DNA of 32,203 nucleotides from Betaproteobacteria bacterium (GTDB lineage: Bacteria > Pseudomonadota > Gammaproteobacteria > Burkholderiales > SG8-39): the NCBI GenBank assembly GCA_022340285.1, contig JAJDOG010000106.1, positions 1 through 32,203 of the forward strand. The letters are read 5' to 3'. The position numbers were made by a program, and so were the translations under genes. This document shows, one piece after another, positions 1 through 6,065 of this stretch. The notes below the pieces were generated by a model. The model searched no databases. It was not told the DNA's origin and was given only the letters and a program-made list of their open reading frames with translations. Numbering within the stretch: the first letter of the stretch is position 1; each line of letters begins with the position of its first letter.

Positions 1-457
1 GGAACTCGATCAGGCGCGTGTTCACCCGGCTCTGGAGGAGGAAATGCGAATACTGGTCGCGGCTGTCCTGGTCCATGCCGCCGCCCGCATGCCGCGCCGC
101 CTGGTAGCGCAGGTAGAGCGCATAGTGCTCTACCCGGAAACGCAGCCCCAAGGCTTGGCCGATGAGCGCGTCGTGGCGCCGCTGCGCCCGGCGCTGGTAG
201 CGCGAGGGGAGGAAATCCGCGATTGGAATGCGCACCGGCACGCAAGCCCGGCACGCATCGCAGTACGGACGATAGGTGAAGATCCCGCTGCGGCGAAACC
301 CGAGCCGGACGAGATCGCCGTAGAGGTCGTTGCCGATGAGATGAGACGGTGTCGCGACCTGCGAGCGCGCCATTCTTCCGGGCAGATAGCTGCACGGGTA
401 AGGTGCAGTCACGTAGAACTGCAGTACTGAGTGCGGCAGGTCGTTAAGCTGGGACAT
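1..457 (-). CDS. bpt: Aspartate/glutamate leucyltransferase, 3' end cut by window
   Basis: Transfers leucine from Leu-tRNA to N-terminal Asp or Glu of cytoplasmic proteins, marking them for ClpS/ClpAP degradation (bacterial N-degron pathway). The first 152 residues are present. They carry the family hallmarks: [15 protein letters not shown] near residue 14, [20 protein letters not shown] near 53-72, followed by VPVRIPI and the QRRAQRR segment. The two CxxC-like cysteine pairs are intact. The start is the ATG at 457, which lies 14 bp inside the 3' end of aat, so the two genes are translationally coupled. The gene is truncated only by the window edge. Identification is firm. Confidence 0.96.
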   Translation of the reverse strand, partial: MSQLNDLPHSVLQFYVTAPYPCSYLPGRMARSQVATPSHLIGNDLYGDLVRLGFRRSGIFTYRPYCDACRACVPVRIPIADFLPSRYQRRAQRRHDALIGQALGLRFRVEHYALYLRYQAARHAGGGMDQDSRDQYSHFLLQSRVNTRLIEF

Positions 458-1151
458 GTCCTTGCTCGGCGTCGCTCCGCCAGGACCGGGGCGCGCGGTC
501 GTAGTCTACCAACTCTCGGAGCTTGCGTGAGAAGCGCGTGCGGGGAATCTCCCGCGCGCCGAGCGAGGCAAGGTGGCCGGTGCGCATCTGGCAGTCGATC
601 ATTCCGAACCCCTCGGCGTGCAGCTTCCGGACGAGATGGACCAGCGCGATCTTGGATGCGTCGCGGACCCGCGCAAACATCGACTCGCCGAAGAACGCGG
701 CCCCCAGCGCCACGCCGTAGAGACCGCCCGCCAGCTCGCCGTCCATCCAGGTCTCCACGGAATGGGCGTAGCCCAGCTGATGCAGCCTCAGGTAGGCGCT
801 GCGCATCTCGGGAGTGATCCACGTCCCTGGCTGTCCGTCGCGCGGCGCCGAGCAGGCCCGGATCACACCTTCGAAATCGCAGTCAAAGCGGACCTCGTAG
901 CGACGGTTGCGCAGCGCCTTGGCGAGCGAGCGGGACACCTTCAGCTCGTCGGGAAAAAGCACCATGCGCGGGTCCGGACTCCACCAGAGAATCGGATCGC
1001 CTTCCGAGAACCAGGGGAAGATGCCCAATCGGTAGGCCTCCAGCAAGCGCCGTGGAGACAGATCGCCGCCGACCGCGAGCAGGCCGTTCGGCTCCTTGCG
1101 GGCGCTCGCGAGGGGCGGGAAGGGCGAGTCACCGTCGAGCCACGGAATCAT
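444..1151 (-). CDS. aat: Leucyl/phenylalanyl-tRNA--protein transferase
   Basis: Adds Leu or Phe from aminoacyl-tRNA to N-terminal Arg or Lys of proteins, creating ClpS-recognised N-degrons in the cytoplasm. The 235-residue length is typical. Family segments visible: [21 protein letters not shown] (about 42-62), [18 protein letters not shown] (about 142-159, with catalytic-region Glu156) and the stretch [18 protein letters not shown] (182-199). The ATG at 1151 follows the TGA of the upstream Rieske gene by three bases, and the 3' end overlaps bpt. The three genes therefore probably form one transcript. The ribosome-binding site is weak (TTGAGA), consistent with coupling to the gene ahead. Confidence 0.97.
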   Translation of the reverse strand: MIPWLDGDSPFPPLASARKEPNGLLAVGGDLSPRRLLEAYRLGIFPWFSEGDPILWWSPDPRMVLFPDELKVSRSLAKALRNRRYEVRFDCDFEGVIRACSAPRDGQPGTWITPEMRSAYLRLHQLGYAHSVETWMDGELAGGLYGVALGAAFFGESMFARVRDASKIALVHLVRKLHAEGFGMIDCQMRTGHLASLGAREIPRTRFSRKLRELVDYDRAPRSWRSDAEQGHVPA

Positions 1152-1154
1152 TTC

Positions 1155-1853
1155 TCAACATTTGACTTGCTGGCGGCAGAATTCGGCGAGCTCGGTGACA
1201 GTGCACTGGCCCGCAACCGGATTGTGCGCGCGGCCGCCGAATTCGAGCGCGAGCCGAAACTCGTATTTCTTGAAGAAGTCGTTGAACATCTCTCCGCCGA
1301 GCGTACCCACCGCCCACAGTTCGTCGCTTTCACGATCGTATTCGAGCAGGATCGCTGCGAGCGGCTGAGGCGCGGGTCCGGCCAGCACCTTGCCCCCGCG
1401 CGCGGGATCGTACTGGCTGTGCTCCGAGCAGCAGTGGATCACTCGCGAGAAACGGCTGGTCGGGGTCGCGTCGGGGCGGTAGCTGATGAAGCTGATGTCG
1501 CGCGTCGGGTAGGTGAGCTTGTGGGCGCAGATCGCTGAGTACGCCACGACGGCGTCGTTGGCCCCGACGCCGCCCGCCCACTCGTAGGTGCGCGCGTCAG
1601 CGGTCTCCAGCCGGGCGCCGACGTTCACGGGCTTGCCGAGATTCAGCAGGAAGCAGGGCGTGCCCGCATATGGATAATGAAAGATCAGATTCGTGTTGAC
1701 CGGGACGCTCCGCGACTTGAGCGGTTTGCCGTCCGGTCCGGCGAGTCTCGCGCGCGCGTAGAAGTTGGGCGTTGCGTTCCCCTGGGCGAGGGCAGGCAGC
1801 GATGACGCCACCGTGGCCAGCGCGCAGGCCTTCACGAACTGACGTCTCTCCAT
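1155..1853 (-). CDS. Tat-exported Rieske-type [2Fe-2S] protein
   Basis: A probable exported electron-transfer protein. The N-terminus ERRQFVK followed by a hydrophobic stretch ending ALA-Q (about residue 23) is a twin-arginine signal. The candidate cluster ligands are Cys109-x-His111 (CAH) and Cys142-x-x-His145 (within HCCSEHSQYD). The spacing between the two halves is about 30 residues, longer than in classical bc1 Rieske proteins, and the extra disulfide cysteines of that family are not in their usual places. Length is 232 residues. I chose the ATG at 1853 because AGGAGA sits just upstream; an in-frame ATG 10 codons earlier lacks this and would bury the Tat motif. It is the first gene of the operon with aat and bpt. 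The redox partner is unknown. Arsenite-oxidase small subunit is a distant alternative, but no large subunit is present. Confidence 0.85.
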   Translation of the reverse strand: MERRQFVKACALATVASSLPALAQGNATPNFYARARLAGPDGKPLKSRSVPVNTNLIFHYPYAGTPCFLLNLGKPVNVGARLETADARTYEWAGGVGANDAVVAYSAICAHKLTYPTRDISFISYRPDATPTSRFSRVIHCCSEHSQYDPARGGKVLAGPAPQPLAAILLEYDRESDELWAVGTLGGEMFNDFFKKYEFRLALEFGGRAHNPVAGQCTVTELAEFCRQQVKC

Positions 1854-1996
1854 GGGCTCTCCTGTCGATGATGCGGCCCGCACCGCGGCGTGTGGAGGTC
1901 AAGGCTAGCCAAGGGTCGGAGGGGAGTCAATGCAGTCCGGCGCAAGACGCGGAAGGTTGACCGCCCTCCTCCTGGTGCGCGACACGCGTTCCGCGA

Positions 1997-2533
1997 TCAG
2001 CGCCGGGGCAGGACGTCACCTGCATGGACGCGGAACTCGCCGAGCCGGCGGTCCTCGTAGAAATGCCTGAGGGTGGTCGTGACGGTGCGAAACGCGAGGT
2101 CCTGCCAGGGTATGTCCGCTTCCCGGAAGAGCGCGACCTCGAGGCTTTCCGTGCCGGGACCGAAATCGAGGTCCAGCAGCCGGCTCCGGTAGAAGATGTG
2201 CACCTGGTTCACGTAGGGAACGGAAAGGATCGTGAACATCTCGGAAAGTTCGACGCGCGCGTTCGCCTCCTCGAGCGTCTCGCGCAGCGCGGCCTCTGCC
2301 GTGGTCTCACCGTTTTCCATGAACCCGGCCGGAAGCGTCCACAGGCCCAGGCGAGGCTCGATGGCCCGCTTGCACAGAAGCACGCGATCTTCCCATTCCG
2401 GTATGCAGCCGATCACCATCTTCGGGTTCGAGTAGTGAATCGTGCCGCAGGCGTCGCAGACATGGCGCGGCAGCGTGTCGCCGGCGGGAATCTTGAGCGA
2501 GACCGGCGCTCCACATTGGGAGCAGAAGTTCAT
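1997..2533 (-). CDS. Zinc-ribbon Nudix hydrolase
   Basis: A cytoplasmic hydrolase of nucleoside-diphosphate-X compounds. An N-terminal zinc ribbon (Cys4, Cys7, Cys26, Cys29) is followed by the HYSNPK segment and a Nudix box at residues 70-92: G-x5-E at 70-76 and RETLEEANA at 84-92. The usual Gly near the end of the box is Asn91. The layout resembles NUDT/NADH-pyrophosphatase-like proteins with a Nudix_N ribbon; the substrate (ADP-ribose, NADH or other) cannot be told. The start at 2533 (MNFCSQCG) is preferred over the upstream in-frame ATG because the zinc ribbon begins there; no strong ribosome-binding site is visible. Divergent from the MoxR-type gene. 178 residues. Confidence 0.92.
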   Translation of the reverse strand: MNFCSQCGAPVSLKIPAGDTLPRHVCDACGTIHYSNPKMVIGCIPEWEDRVLLCKRAIEPRLGLWTLPAGFMENGETTAEAALRETLEEANARVELSEMFTILSVPYVNQVHIFYRSRLLDLDFGPGTESLEVALFREADIPWQDLAFRTVTTTLRHFYEDRRLGEFRVHAGDVLPRR

Positions 2534-2625
2534 CGTTGCGGGGCGCGCGAAGGCGCGAAAACCGTGCGTGCTATGATAACTCAATCCCGCGTCGCACCTG
2601 GCTTTTCTCCCGGCTTTTCTCTTTC

Positions 2626-3672
2626 ATGCGCCCGTCTCAAGTGTATGCCGTCCTCGAGCGGGAATTCGCCGCGGCGGTCGCGGGCACCCACACGCCCGTC
2701 ATGCTGTGGGGGCCGCCCGGCGTCGGGAAGTCGCAGATCGTCGCGCACGTCGCCGCGCGGTACGCTGCACCGCTGATCGATATCCGGCTTGCCCAGATGG
2801 AGCCCACCGATCTGCGCGGGATTCCGTTTCGTGAGGGCCGTCATGTCGTGTGGTCAGTTCCCTTGGCGCTGCCTGACGCCGAGCGCCACGGAACGCACGG
2901 GATTCTATTTCTCGATGAGCTGACATCGGCAGTCCCTACGGTCACCGCCGCCGCTTATCAGCTGATTCTCGATCGTCGCCTGGGGGAATACCGCGTACCG
3001 GAAGGCTGGGCCATTTTCGCCGCGGGCAACCGGCAGGGCGACCGCGGCGTGACCTACCAGATGCCCGCCCCGCTCGCGAATCGGTTCGCGCACTACGAGA
3101 TCGAGCCCGACCTGGACGACTGGGTTGTGTGGGCACACGCGAGCGGCGTCGACGAACGGTTGATCGCATTCCTGCGGTTCCGTCCCGATCTGCTTTTTCA
3201 GTTCGACCCGGCGCGCTACGCCTCCGCATTCGCCTCGCCGCGCTCCTGGGAGTACGCAAGCCGCGCGATCGCCAAGTTCGCGGACCATCCCGAGCTGCTG
3301 GGCGAGGCACTCAACGCATGCGTGGGAGTGGCAGCGGGCTCCGCGCTGCGGGCTTTCCTTTCGCATACCGACGCCATTCCTGACCTCGCAGCGATTGCGG
3401 CGGGAGGCGACGCCGACGTTCCCAAGGGATTGGAGCTGCAATACGCGGTCGCGTCCGCGCTCGTACGGTATATCGGGCGGCTGCCCGCGCCGCAGCAGCC
3501 GTTGGCAGCCGGACACGCTCTGGACTACGCACGGCGATTTCCGCAGCGGGAGATCGGAGTCATGCTCGTGATGGATCTCCAGCGAGTGCTCGACCGCCCG
3601 TTGTATCAGCTGCCGGCGTTTTCCGCCTGGGCCGAGGACGTCAGCGACCTCCTCTCTTTCGAGCGCGAGTAG
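2626..3672 (+). CDS. MoxR-type AAA+ ATPase
   Basis: A cytoplasmic AAA+ ATPase, 348 residues. Walker A is GPPGVGKS at residues 29-36, Walker B is ILFLDE at 93-98, and a sensor-1-type FAAGN ends at Asn135. MoxR-family ATPases act as chaperones that remodel or activate partner complexes, typically together with a von Willebrand A domain protein encoded next to them; exactly such a gene follows 18 bp downstream. The ATG at 2626 is the first start consistent with the family N-terminus. The leader before it is pyrimidine-rich and has no Shine-Dalgarno sequence. An earlier in-frame ATG at 2536 would add 30 residues of unlikely composition. The client of the pair is not indicated. Confidence 0.93.
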   Translation: MRPSQVYAVLEREFAAAVAGTHTPVMLWGPPGVGKSQIVAHVAARYAAPLIDIRLAQMEPTDLRGIPFREGRHVVWSVPLALPDAERHGTHGILFLDELTSAVPTVTAAAYQLILDRRLGEYRVPEGWAIFAAGNRQGDRGVTYQMPAPLANRFAHYEIEPDLDDWVVWAHASGVDERLIAFLRFRPDLLFQFDPARYASAFASPRSWEYASRAIAKFADHPELLGEALNACVGVAAGSALRAFLSHTDAIPDLAAIAAGGDADVPKGLELQYAVASALVRYIGRLPAPQQPLAAGHALDYARRFPQREIGVMLVMDLQRVLDRPLYQLPAFSAWAEDVSDLLSFERE

Positions 3673-3690
3673 GCTAGGGGGCACGACCTG

Positions 3691-4908
3691 ATGTCGGAGA
3701 CGATGTCGGGAACGGCAGGGGCGCTCGTCAAGCTGCGCGCGGCACGCACGCGCCTCGTGCTCGAGCGCCCGTTTCTCGGTGCGCTGGCGCTGCATCTCCC
3801 TCTCACGCCGTCCCGCCGATGTCGGACCGTGGCGACCGACGCGCGGGCCTTCTACTTCAATCCCGACTACATCGACTCGCTCTCGTTCGCGGAATCACAA
3901 TTCGTGCTCGCCCACGAGGCGTTGCACTGCGCGCTACTGCATTTCGATCGTGCGCGCCAACGCATTCGCCGGCGATGGGACCGTGCCTGCGACTACGCCG
4001 TGAATCAGCTTCTGGTCGACGATGGCATGCAACGCCCGCCCGGAGCGCTCCTCGACGCGTCGTACCGCGGCCTGGCCGCCGAGGAGATCTATCCGCTTCT
4101 CGATCCCGAGCGCGGCGAAGCACCGTTCGACGAGCACTGGTTTGGTCCAAGCACCGAAGGTGCGCTGCACGGTGGTGCCACCGCCGCGAGGGAGACACCA
4201 GTCTCCGTCGACCCCGAATTTCTCGAAGCGCATCGCGATGGCTTCGACGAGGTCCTGACGCGCGCAACCATGCTGGCGCCTACCGGGACGCTCGCCACGT
4301 TGTGGCGCGACCGCATGGCCGCATCCGGCATCGAAGCGGCCTCGGCGGGCCGGCTGGGCTCGGTCTTTCGCACCGTGCTTGATGCGCTCCTTCAACCCCG
4401 CCTCCCATGGCGAGCGCTGCTCGCGCGTTTCCTCATGACTCTCGCGCGCGACGATTACAGTTTCCAGCGCCGGAGCCGCCGCGAGGGCCCGGCGATTCTG
4501 CCCGGGCTCGCGAGCGGGGGCGTAACGCTCGCGCTCGCGCTCGACACGAGCGGGTCGATCAGTCCCCAGGACTTCGGGGATTTCCTGGCGGAGGTGGACG
4601 CGCTCAAGGGCCAGGTTCGTGCGCGCGTGACACTGCTCGCCTGCGATACCGAGCTCGTGCCAGGCGCTCCGTGGCGGTTCGAGGCATGGGAGCCTCTTGC
4701 GCTTCCGCCGGGTCTGGGTGGCGGTGGCGGAACACGCTTCACGCCCGTCTTCGACTGGCTCGCGGAGGAGCCGGCGCGGCCTGACGCGCTGCTGTACTTC
4801 ACTGACGCGCTGGGCGAGTTCCCGCCATTGGCGCCCAGCTACCCGGTCCTTTGGCTGGTCAAAGGCAATGCACCGGTGCCCTGGGGCGAGCGCGTGCAGC
4901 TCAACTGA
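3691..4908 (+). CDS. VWA-like protein with metallopeptidase-like domain (DUF2201 type)
   Basis: A 405-residue soluble protein with two recognisable parts. The N-terminal part has a zinc-peptidase-like HEALH at residues 75-79 followed by WDRACDYAVNQLLVDD, as in the DUF2201 N-terminal putative metallopeptidase domain. The C-terminal part (about 277-400) is a von Willebrand A-like fold with MIDAS residues DTSGS at 285-289, Thr348 in a GGGGT stretch, and Asp372 in FTDALGEF. It has no signal peptide or membrane segment. With the MoxR-type ATPase directly upstream it forms the well-known ATPase/VWA pairing. Whether the HExxH is catalytically active is not shown. The ATG at 3691 has AGGGGG upstream; a second in-frame ATG lies 12 bp further on. 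Confidence 0.9.
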   Translation: MSETMSGTAGALVKLRAARTRLVLERPFLGALALHLPLTPSRRCRTVATDARAFYFNPDYIDSLSFAESQFVLAHEALHCALLHFDRARQRIRRRWDRACDYAVNQLLVDDGMQRPPGALLDASYRGLAAEEIYPLLDPERGEAPFDEHWFGPSTEGALHGGATAARETPVSVDPEFLEAHRDGFDEVLTRATMLAPTGTLATLWRDRMAASGIEAASAGRLGSVFRTVLDALLQPRLPWRALLARFLMTLARDDYSFQRRSRREGPAILPGLASGGVTLALALDTSGSISPQDFGDFLAEVDALKGQVRARVTLLACDTELVPGAPWRFEAWEPLALPPGLGGGGGTRFTPVFDWLAEEPARPDALLYFTDALGEFPPLAPSYPVLWLVKGNAPVPWGERVQLN

Positions 4909-4926
4909 ATGACTGCACGCGAGGTT

Positions 4927-4954
4927 GAACGGACCTGGTTTCTCCTGTCCGTTC
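4927..4954. repeat. Inverted repeat GAACGGAC-N12-GTCCGTTC
   Basis: Two perfect 8-bp arms (4927-4934 and 4947-4954) are separated by 12 bases. It lies just after the VWA gene and about 110 bp upstream of the predicted start of the sigma-54-like promoter. With no T-run it is a poor intrinsic terminator. Its position suits an activator binding site, but this is inference. Confidence 0.45.
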
Positions 4955-5025
4955 CTCCGTCGCCGCATTAATGCACGTTTCGAATCGGGACTAGTTCCGC
5001 TTTTGCGCCGTCCGGCTCTATCGCG

Positions 5026-5040
5026 GGACCGCTTTTTGCA
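5026..5040 (+). promoter_or_regulatory. Sigma-54-like -24/-12 promoter
   Basis: GG at 5026-5027 and GC at 5038-5039 are separated by exactly 10 bases, with TTGCA at the -12 side and CCG at the -24 side. The invariant sigma-54 dinucleotides and spacing are therefore met, although the CA of TGGCACG is altered. Transcription would begin near 5051, giving a leader of about 76 nt to the YqgE-like gene. This is a motif match only. Confidence 0.45.
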
Positions 5041-5126
5041 CTCTTTCCTCGCAGGTGTCGGCCGCGCGGCATAACACTGTCTCCGGCCGGCGGGTTGAAT
5101 TGCCCTGCTGGAAGGAGGGTAGTGAA

Positions 5127-5741
5127 ATGATCGCGAATCTGAAGCGCAATCTGAGACGCCATTGCACGATGCTGGCCGGCTGCCTGCTCGTCGCGCTCGT
5201 GGCAATGCCCGCGGCGAACGCGATGGAGCCGACGGATATCTCCAAGCCGGTGCTGCTCGTTGCCAATCCGAAGCTTGGCGAGTTCTACGGCCACACGGTG
5301 CTGATCGTGCGGCCCGTCGGCGACGACCAGCACATCGGCTTCATCGTCAACCGGCCCACGAAGATGACCCTGGGCAAGCTCTTCCCGGATCACGAGCCGT
5401 CGACCAAGGTGAAGGACCCGGTGTTCCTGGGCGGTCCGGCCAACGTCGGCATGATCTTCGCCATGGTGCAGCGCGACGGAAGCCCAGGCGGCAAATCGAT
5501 GCCGCTGATGGACCACCTGTTCGTTGCGGTCGACGAGGAAACCGTCGACAAGATCATCGAGCACGAATCCGATCATGCACGGTTCTTCGCGGGGTTTGTC
5601 GCCTGGAAGCCCGGCGAACTCGCTGACGAGGTGCGCCGTGGATTGTGGTTCGTGATGGAACCCGACTCGCGGCTCCTGTTCCGCGATTCGATGGACGGGC
5701 TCTGGGACGAGCTCGTCATGCGCACCCGAGGGGCGATCTAA
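5127..5741 (+). CDS. YqgE/AlgH-family protein with signal peptide
   Basis: A DUF179 (UPF0301) family protein, 204 residues. Family landmarks are present: KPVLLVANPKLGEFYGHTVLIV, GFIVNRPT, VFLGGPA, and the C-terminal block FAGFVAWKPGELADEV followed by GLW. The biochemical function of the family is unresolved. Unlike the usual cytoplasmic members, this one begins with a basic segment, a hydrophobic core CLLVALVAM and an AANA-M cleavage-like site near residue 33, so it is probably exported. The start at 5127 is supported by GGAGGG at 5113-5118. The gene stands alone between a sigma-54-like promoter and a strong hairpin, which suggests a monocistronic, separately regulated unit. Confidence 0.9.
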   Translation: MIANLKRNLRRHCTMLAGCLLVALVAMPAANAMEPTDISKPVLLVANPKLGEFYGHTVLIVRPVGDDQHIGFIVNRPTKMTLGKLFPDHEPSTKVKDPVFLGGPANVGMIFAMVQRDGSPGGKSMPLMDHLFVAVDEETVDKIIEHESDHARFFAGFVAWKPGELADEVRRGLWFVMEPDSRLLFRDSMDGLWDELVMRTRGAI

Positions 5742-5761
5742 CACTGCACATCTATCAAGAT

Positions 5762-5798
5762 GCTCGGGCCCGCACTGCGGTGCGGGCCCGAGCGTTTC
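5762..5798 (+). terminator. Strong GC hairpin after the YqgE-like gene
   Basis: A perfect 14-bp stem (5762-5775 with 5780-5793) closes a TGCG tetraloop and is followed by GTTTCT. The stem is very stable, but the T-run is short. It lies 20 bp after the stop codon, as expected for an intrinsic terminator. Confidence 0.7.
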
Positions 5799-5840
5799 TG
5801 CGCATCGACCAAGTTACTTGCATCGAGGCGCAGGAGGAAC

Positions 5841-5928
5841 GTCACGAACGGGAGGGAACCGGCTGGTTCCCTCAACGGAAAAAGCGGTAGGTCACGAACG
5901 GGAGGGAACCGGTCGGTTCCCTCCCGTT
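5841..5928. repeat. Two copies of a 22-bp direct repeat, each forming a hairpin
   Basis: Identical 22-bp copies lie at 5841-5862 and 5891-5912 (period 50 bp). Each copy begins with GTCACGAACGGGAGGGAACC and runs into its own inverted complement. The first gives a 9-bp stem (5852-5860 with 5865-5873). The second gives a perfect 14-bp stem (5897-5910 with 5915-5928) around a GGTC loop. There is no open reading frame with family similarity here. Confidence 0.8.
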
Positions 5929-6010
5929 ACCCTCCTTCCCGCTGAGAGCAAACGTCCGATCAGCCAGAGCCGTCCTCGCGACGCCAAGTCGCAGAACGCT
6001 GAAAGGTGTT

Positions 6011-6057
6011 TCCCCTCGTTTTCAAGGAGGGGTGCCGCCGGAGGCGGCGGGGTGGTT
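6011..6057. repeat. REP-like double-hairpin element
   Basis: Two adjacent palindromes: CCCCTC (6012-6017) with GAGGGG (6027-6032) around a GTTTTCAAG loop, then GCCGCC (6034-6039) with GGCGGC (6043-6048) around GGA, ending GGGTGGTTA. The sequence pattern closely resembles short intergenic palindromic elements that I know from many bacterial genomes. Copy number in this genome cannot be judged, since only one copy is in the window. It may also serve as the terminator region of the minus-strand operon. Confidence 0.6.
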
Positions 6058-6065
6058 AGAGCCAT

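Larger units (their letters stand above)
5742..6065. other. Gene-free interval rich in palindromes
   Basis: This 324-bp stretch separates the convergent YqgE-like gene and acetoacetyl-CoA synthetase gene. It holds the 14-bp-stem hairpin, the duplicated 22-bp element and the REP-like double hairpin described separately. Short reading frames crossing it are made of the repeats and have no sign of being genes. The part between about 5940 and 6000 shows nothing I can name. Confidence 0.75.

Noticed and set aside
573-1538. 321-codon plus-strand frame opposite aat and the Rieske gene
   Set aside because: Shadow of two real minus-strand genes in GC-rich DNA; no recognisable domain.
3934-5205. 423-codon minus-strand frame opposite the VWA gene
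   Set aside because: Rich in Arg and low-complexity segments, overlaps a gene with clear motifs and has no family similarity.
5841-5928. Possible CRISPR array
   Set aside because: Only two repeats, a short spacer that is itself part of the palindrome, and no cas genes.
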